A stretch of 6,918 bases of DNA from Lentisphaeria bacterium (GTDB taxonomy: Bacteria > Verrucomicrobiota > Lentisphaeria > Victivallales > JAUVCU01): assembly GCA_030590715.1 (NCBI GenBank), contig JAUVCU010000081.1, forward strand, positions 1-6,918, in the 5' to 3' direction. The position numbers were made by a program, and so were the translations under genes. The notes below the pieces were generated by a model. The model was not told where the DNA came from and did no database searches. It was given only the letters and a program-made list of their open reading frames with translations. Of this stretch, positions 6,105 to 6,918 are shown piece after piece; position 1 is the first letter of the stretch; every line of letters begins with the position of its first letter.

Positions 6105-6918
6105 TGGACTTTACTATTGTAATTGCCGGAGTTGTTGTTTTTACCGGAGTTATCATGCTTCTTGTGATCGGCCTTATGTGGATTGCAAACTATTTCTCCC
6201 CAGGCGGAACGGTAATGATCGACATCAATGAAGGTCATAAAGAGCTCGAGATTGAGCCGGGCGAAACGCTGCTTAACTCACTTGCTGCACAAAAAGTATT
6301 TATCCCTTCTGCCTGTGGTGGTGGTGGTTCGTGTGGGATGTGTACCTGTAAAGTTCACGAAGGTGGTGGAGATATTCTTCCAACTGAACTTGGTCACATC
6401 AAAAAAGCGGAACGTCGAGAAGGAACTCGCCTGGCTTGTCAGGTAAAAGTTCGACAGGACATGAAGGTTGAACTTCCTGAAGAAGTTCTTGACGTTCAGA
6501 AATGGGAATGTGAAGTTATTTCGAACCGCAATGTTGCCACATTTATCAAAGAATTTACGGTTAAACTACCTGAAGGCGAAAACCTTGATTTCCGCGCCGG
6601 TGGTTATATTCAGATTGATATTCCTGAATACGAAGTTGCTTATAAAGACTATACCATCGAAGATGAGTATCGTGGAGACTGGGAACAATTTGGGCTTTTC
6701 GATCTCGTTTCTAAAAATGAGGAGCCTATTTTTCGTGCTTATTCGATGGCCAATCACCCTGCTGAAGGTAACATTGTGACACTAAATGTACGTATTGCGA
6801 CGCCTCCTCCTAGGACGAGCTATCCTCCTGGTATTTCATCATCATATATCTTCAGCCTTAAAGCGGGTGACAAGGTAAATGTGAGTGGACCGTACGGTGA
6901 GTTCTTCATGTCTGAAAA
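6104..6918 (+). CDS. nqrF: Na+-translocating NADH:quinone reductase subunit F (3' truncated)
   Basis: This is the electron entry subunit, which oxidises NADH; 271 codons are visible of a protein usually near 410. Residues 4-28 form the single N-terminal membrane helix. A ferredoxin-like domain follows with ACGGGGSCGMC, giving Cys71, Cys77 and Cys80, and a fourth ligand at Cys112 (LACQV), the [2Fe-2S] set matching V. cholerae 70/76/79/111. An additional Cys82 lies beside the cluster loop. The FAD domain has RAYS at 211-214 (RxYS), then PPGISSSYIFSLKAGDKV and SGPYGEFF. The NADH-binding domain would lie beyond the right edge. The ATG shares one base with the nqrE stop, and AGGAGG at 6091-6096 is 7 bases upstream, indicating translational coupling. 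The FAD/ferredoxin architecture has no counterpart in RNF and proves this is an NQR operon. Confidence 0.97.
   Translation, partial: MDFTIVIAGVVVFTGVIMLLVIGLMWIANYFSPGGTVMIDINEGHKELEIEPGETLLNSLAAQKVFIPSACGGGGSCGMCTCKVHEGGGDILPTELGHIKKAERREGTRLACQVKVRQDMKVELPEEVLDVQKWECEVISNRNVATFIKEFTVKLPEGENLDFRAGGYIQIDIPEYEVAYKDYTIEDEYRGDWEQFGLFDLVSKNEEPIFRAYSMANHPAEGNIVTLNVRIATPPPRTSYPPGISSSYIFSLKAGDKVNVSGPYGEFFMSE

Noticed and set aside
6228..6779. Open frames on both strands over the right end of the window
   Set aside because: They are other-frame readings of nqrF, whose own frame stays open from 6104 to the edge and carries all the expected cofactor motifs.
1448..6918. RNF complex (paralogous Na+/H+-translocating ferredoxin:NAD oxidoreductase)
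   Set aside because: The B, C, D and E subunits are paralogous to RNF proteins, but the first gene encodes a cluster-free NqrA and the last an NqrF with a ferredoxin domain plus an RxYS FAD site, neither of which occurs in RNF.
1..6918. Mobile elements, CRISPR arrays, tRNA or rRNA genes, phage genes
   Set aside because: No transposase, integrase, terminal inverted repeats, regularly spaced repeats or RNA gene signatures were seen; the genes form a coherent core metabolic operon.

Overview
The window carries the end of one gene and most of a second operon, all on the + strand. It begins with the last 58 codons of a rubrerythrin-type protein, closed by a strong intrinsic terminator. An AT-rich non-coding stretch of about 350 bases follows. 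Then come seven tightly packed genes: a trans-polyprenyl diphosphate synthase and nqrA, nqrB, nqrC, nqrD, nqrE and nqrF, which encode the Na+-translocating NADH:quinone oxidoreductase (Na+-NQR). nqrF runs off the right edge after 271 codons. It is an open frame from 6104 to the end of the window.

The genes make one functional picture. NqrF oxidises NADH through FAD and a [2Fe-2S] cluster. Electrons pass through a [2Fe-2S] site shared by NqrD and NqrE and through FMNs covalently bound to NqrC and NqrB, and reach quinone at NqrA/NqrB while Na+ is exported. The residues for each step are visible: Cys71/77/80/112 and an RxYS motif in NqrF, Cys26/Cys109 in NqrD, Cys25/Cys126 in NqrE, and the Dxx(S/T)GAT flavinylation motifs in NqrB (Thr232) and NqrC (Thr210). 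The polyprenyl synthase, 12 bases upstream of nqrA, has the motifs of a long-chain enzyme and probably makes the isoprenoid tail of the quinone this complex reduces. No apbE (flavin transferase) or nqrM (iron-delivery factor) lies inside the window.

The source is a Gram-negative bacterium of moderate to low GC content, probably marine or otherwise Na+-dependent. Rubrerythrin suggests that it meets low oxygen or peroxide stress. Every nqr gene has a purine-rich Shine-Dalgarno sequence, and nqrB, nqrC, nqrE and nqrF have a perfect AGGAGG. This argues against Bacteroidetes, which rarely use such sites. The unbroken nqrA-F order differs from Chlamydiae, where the genes are scattered. A PVC-group relative such as Lentisphaerae is possible, but this is an impression and not an assignment.

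The region is mostly well-understood core energy metabolism, and I see no evidence of a wholly new system. The points worth a second look are the operonic coupling of the polyprenyl synthase to nqr, a NqrE with a periplasm-facing loop insertion and charged C-terminal tail, the GTG start of nqrC inside nqrB, and repeated CATTAAC sites in the leader region.
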